Shown one piece after another: positions 42,911 through 44,104 of a DNA stretch of 44,104 bases. Location of the stretch: assembly GCA_003599815.1 (NCBI GenBank), contig QZJZ01000030.1, forward strand, positions 1 to 44,104. The letters are read 5' to 3'. A program made the position numbers and the translations under genes. Below the pieces are notes generated by a model. That model was not told the DNA's origin, did no database searches, and saw nothing but the letters and a program-made list of their open reading frames with translations. Every line of letters begins with the position of its first letter. Positions within the stretch are counted from its first letter, which is position 1. Source of the DNA: Candidatus Auribacter fodinae. Lineage in GTDB: Bacteria > Auribacterota > Auribacteria > Auribacterales > Auribacteraceae.

Positions 42911-44104
42911 ATGAGAACTCCACAGTATAGCGACAGTGGTATTTTGGACGTTGTACATTTTTTTGACAGTGTGCAGAAATGCGCAACAGAAGAGGACGCG
43001 TTTTCCGCGTTTTGTGAATATGCGCGTTCTATTGTCGAAATGACTCATTGCACTTTTTGGCGCGGTAATTCCGGCGATAAAAGTGTATATATGTTAGAGT
43101 GGCATTCAGCCGTCCCCGCTCCGAAACCAAAATGGAAGTCTATTCCCGATCAGCTCTGCAATGAAATGCTCTCCAAAGAGCATGACTGTTGTTTCGTGTC
43201 GTCTTTTCTGGAGAATACACTTGTAATTCCCGTACGAGTCTTTAATCAATACGCTGGTGTGTTGGTTTTAAAAGCGGATCATCTGATGTCGGCAAAACAG
43301 GAATGGCATAAACTGTATCTTGCCGCAAATTCGTTCGGTTCTTGCCTTATTCATCATGAACAGGTGTTTCAATTACAGGAACAGGAAGAACTGCTAACCG
43401 GTACAAAGGAATATCTTTCTGATGTACTGGAGAATATGGTGCATGGCGTTATAAGCCTGGATGAGACTGGCAGGATAACTACATACAGCAGGGGGGCAGA
43501 GTTACTGCTGGAGTTGCCGATGAAATCCGTGATCGGGCATAATTACAAAATTGTGTTTCCGAAAGAAATCAGCGCAGTGATCGATCAACTTAAAAAACGC
43601 ATTGAGTCAGGACTGGTTGTTGTTGAAGGCGAAGCTGACTATGTATTACAGGGCACATATTCAATACCTATCAAGTTTACCGCGTCATTACTGCGTGACA
43701 AAAAAGGGAAAGAAAAGGGTATTGTACTGGTGTGTAAAGATTCCTCATCGGTAAAACGGCTTGTAGCGTTGCAGGAATTGCGCAAAATGAAATCGGATTT
43801 TTTGTCTATCGCTTCCCATGAGTTCAAAACTCCTCTGAATTTGATTACAGGTTCTGCCGGGTTGCTTGATGAGGAAATTGTCGGGCCGTTGACTGACAAA
43901 CAGCGCCGGCTTGTGCGACTGGTCAAGGAAGGGAGCCAGCGGTTGAAAGATCTTATCACTGATTTGCTTGATATAACACGTCTGGAACACAATGTTTCTT
44001 GCGCTGACGAACAGCTCAACCTGTCTGATGTTTTGGGTGAAGTCCTTATCCTTCTTGAACAACAGGCTTTACAAAAACATATCTCAATCGAAACACAGTT
44101 TGCA
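42911..44104 (+). CDS. GAF-PAS sensor histidine kinase, cut by the right edge
   Basis: The frame opens at the ATG at 42,911 and continues without a stop for 398 codons to the end of the window. Residues about 10-165 look like a GAF domain (CTFWRGNSG, LVIPVRVFNQYAGVLVLK). About 180-295 is a PAS domain (VLENMVHGVISLDETG). The phosphoacceptor motif is SIASHEFKTPLN with His303, followed by the dimerisation helix (GLLDEEIVG, LIKDLLDI-like turns). The ATP-binding domain lies beyond the edge. No transmembrane segment appears, so it senses in the cytoplasm. Only a weak TAAGG precedes the start. Confidence 0.85.
   Translation, partial: MRTPQYSDSGILDVVHFFDSVQKCATEEDAFSAFCEYARSIVEMTHCTFWRGNSGDKSVYMLEWHSAVPAPKPKWKSIPDQLCNEMLSKEHDCCFVSSFLENTLVIPVRVFNQYAGVLVLKADHLMSAKQEWHKLYLAANSFGSCLIHHEQVFQLQEQEELLTGTKEYLSDVLENMVHGVISLDETGRITTYSRGAELLLELPMKSVIGHNYKIVFPKEISAVIDQLKKRIESGLVVVEGEADYVLQGTYSIPIKFTASLLRDKKGKEKGIVLVCKDSSSVKRLVALQELRKMKSDFLSIASHEFKTPLNLITGSAGLLDEEIVGPLTDKQRRLVRLVKEGSQRLKDLITDLLDITRLEHNVSCADEQLNLSDVLGEVLILLEQQALQKHISIETQFA

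Overview
The window reads as about 44 kb of chromosome from a Gram-negative-type (diderm), free-living bacterium. Signs of this are several lipoprotein and secreted-protein signals, a CheW chemotaxis adaptor, sigma-54 regulation, PAS/GAF histidine kinases, TMTC/GT-C-type membrane glycosyltransferases, queH, glgC and a Thermotoga-type DAHP synthase. This combination would fit an anaerobic lineage of the PVC/Omnitrophota/Auribacterota kind, but the sequence alone does not fix the phylum and this is a low-confidence inference. No rRNA, tRNA or CRISPR array was seen.

Region 1 (1-13,650, all minus strand) is an accessory polymorphic-toxin locus. Reading right to left, it has a 5'-truncated giant secreted protein (toroid repeats, CARDB, FN3, Ig-like and beta-propeller-like parts), then a 3,025-residue RHS/YD-repeat protein. 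The RHS protein has a signal peptide, a transglutaminase-like fold with a LamG-like insertion, DUF6531, YD repeats and a C-terminal lipase-type toxin tip. A small multi-spanning membrane protein follows, translationally coupled and in the position of an immunity gene. Next come an orphan 212-bp copy of the RHS core and the first codons of another gene at the window edge.

At about 13,650 the locus is joined head-to-head to a comM (YifB) gene that has lost its N-terminal half. Both genes lose their 5' ends at the same point, so this is a rearrangement breakpoint or an assembly chimera.

Region 2 (13,650-22,570, plus strand) carries the comM remnant, a tiny lipoprotein, an AddB-like degenerate helicase/nuclease with an Fe-S motif, and a 1,528-residue fusion. 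The fusion joins a UvrD-type helicase, a RecB-type nuclease with Fe-S cysteines and a Dna2/UPF1-type helicase. Together these look like an unusual DNA-end-processing machine. A second small lipoprotein ends the block.

Region 3 (22,570-35,830) is mixed chromosomal content. It holds a receiver-PAS-kinase-receiver hybrid, a NifU-domain Fe-S protein, a GT-C membrane glycosyltransferase gene split by an in-frame amber codon, a PHP phosphoesterase, and a secreted GH18-like/CBM9-like protein. It also holds an alpha/beta hydrolase overlapping a zinc alcohol dehydrogenase, a TPR plus HExxH peptidase, a zinc-ribbon protein, QueH and a short-chain dehydrogenase. An unlisted 57-codon cysteine-rich gene at 31,811 has a near-consensus promoter and a hairpin covering its ribosome binding site.

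Region 4 (35,830-44,104) has cheW with a strong terminator and an FHA-GAF-AAA-HTH sigma-54 activator. A plus-strand overlapping operon follows (aroF, TMTC-like membrane/TPR protein, glgC), closed by a 14-bp perfect hairpin. The window ends inside a GAF/PAS histidine kinase.
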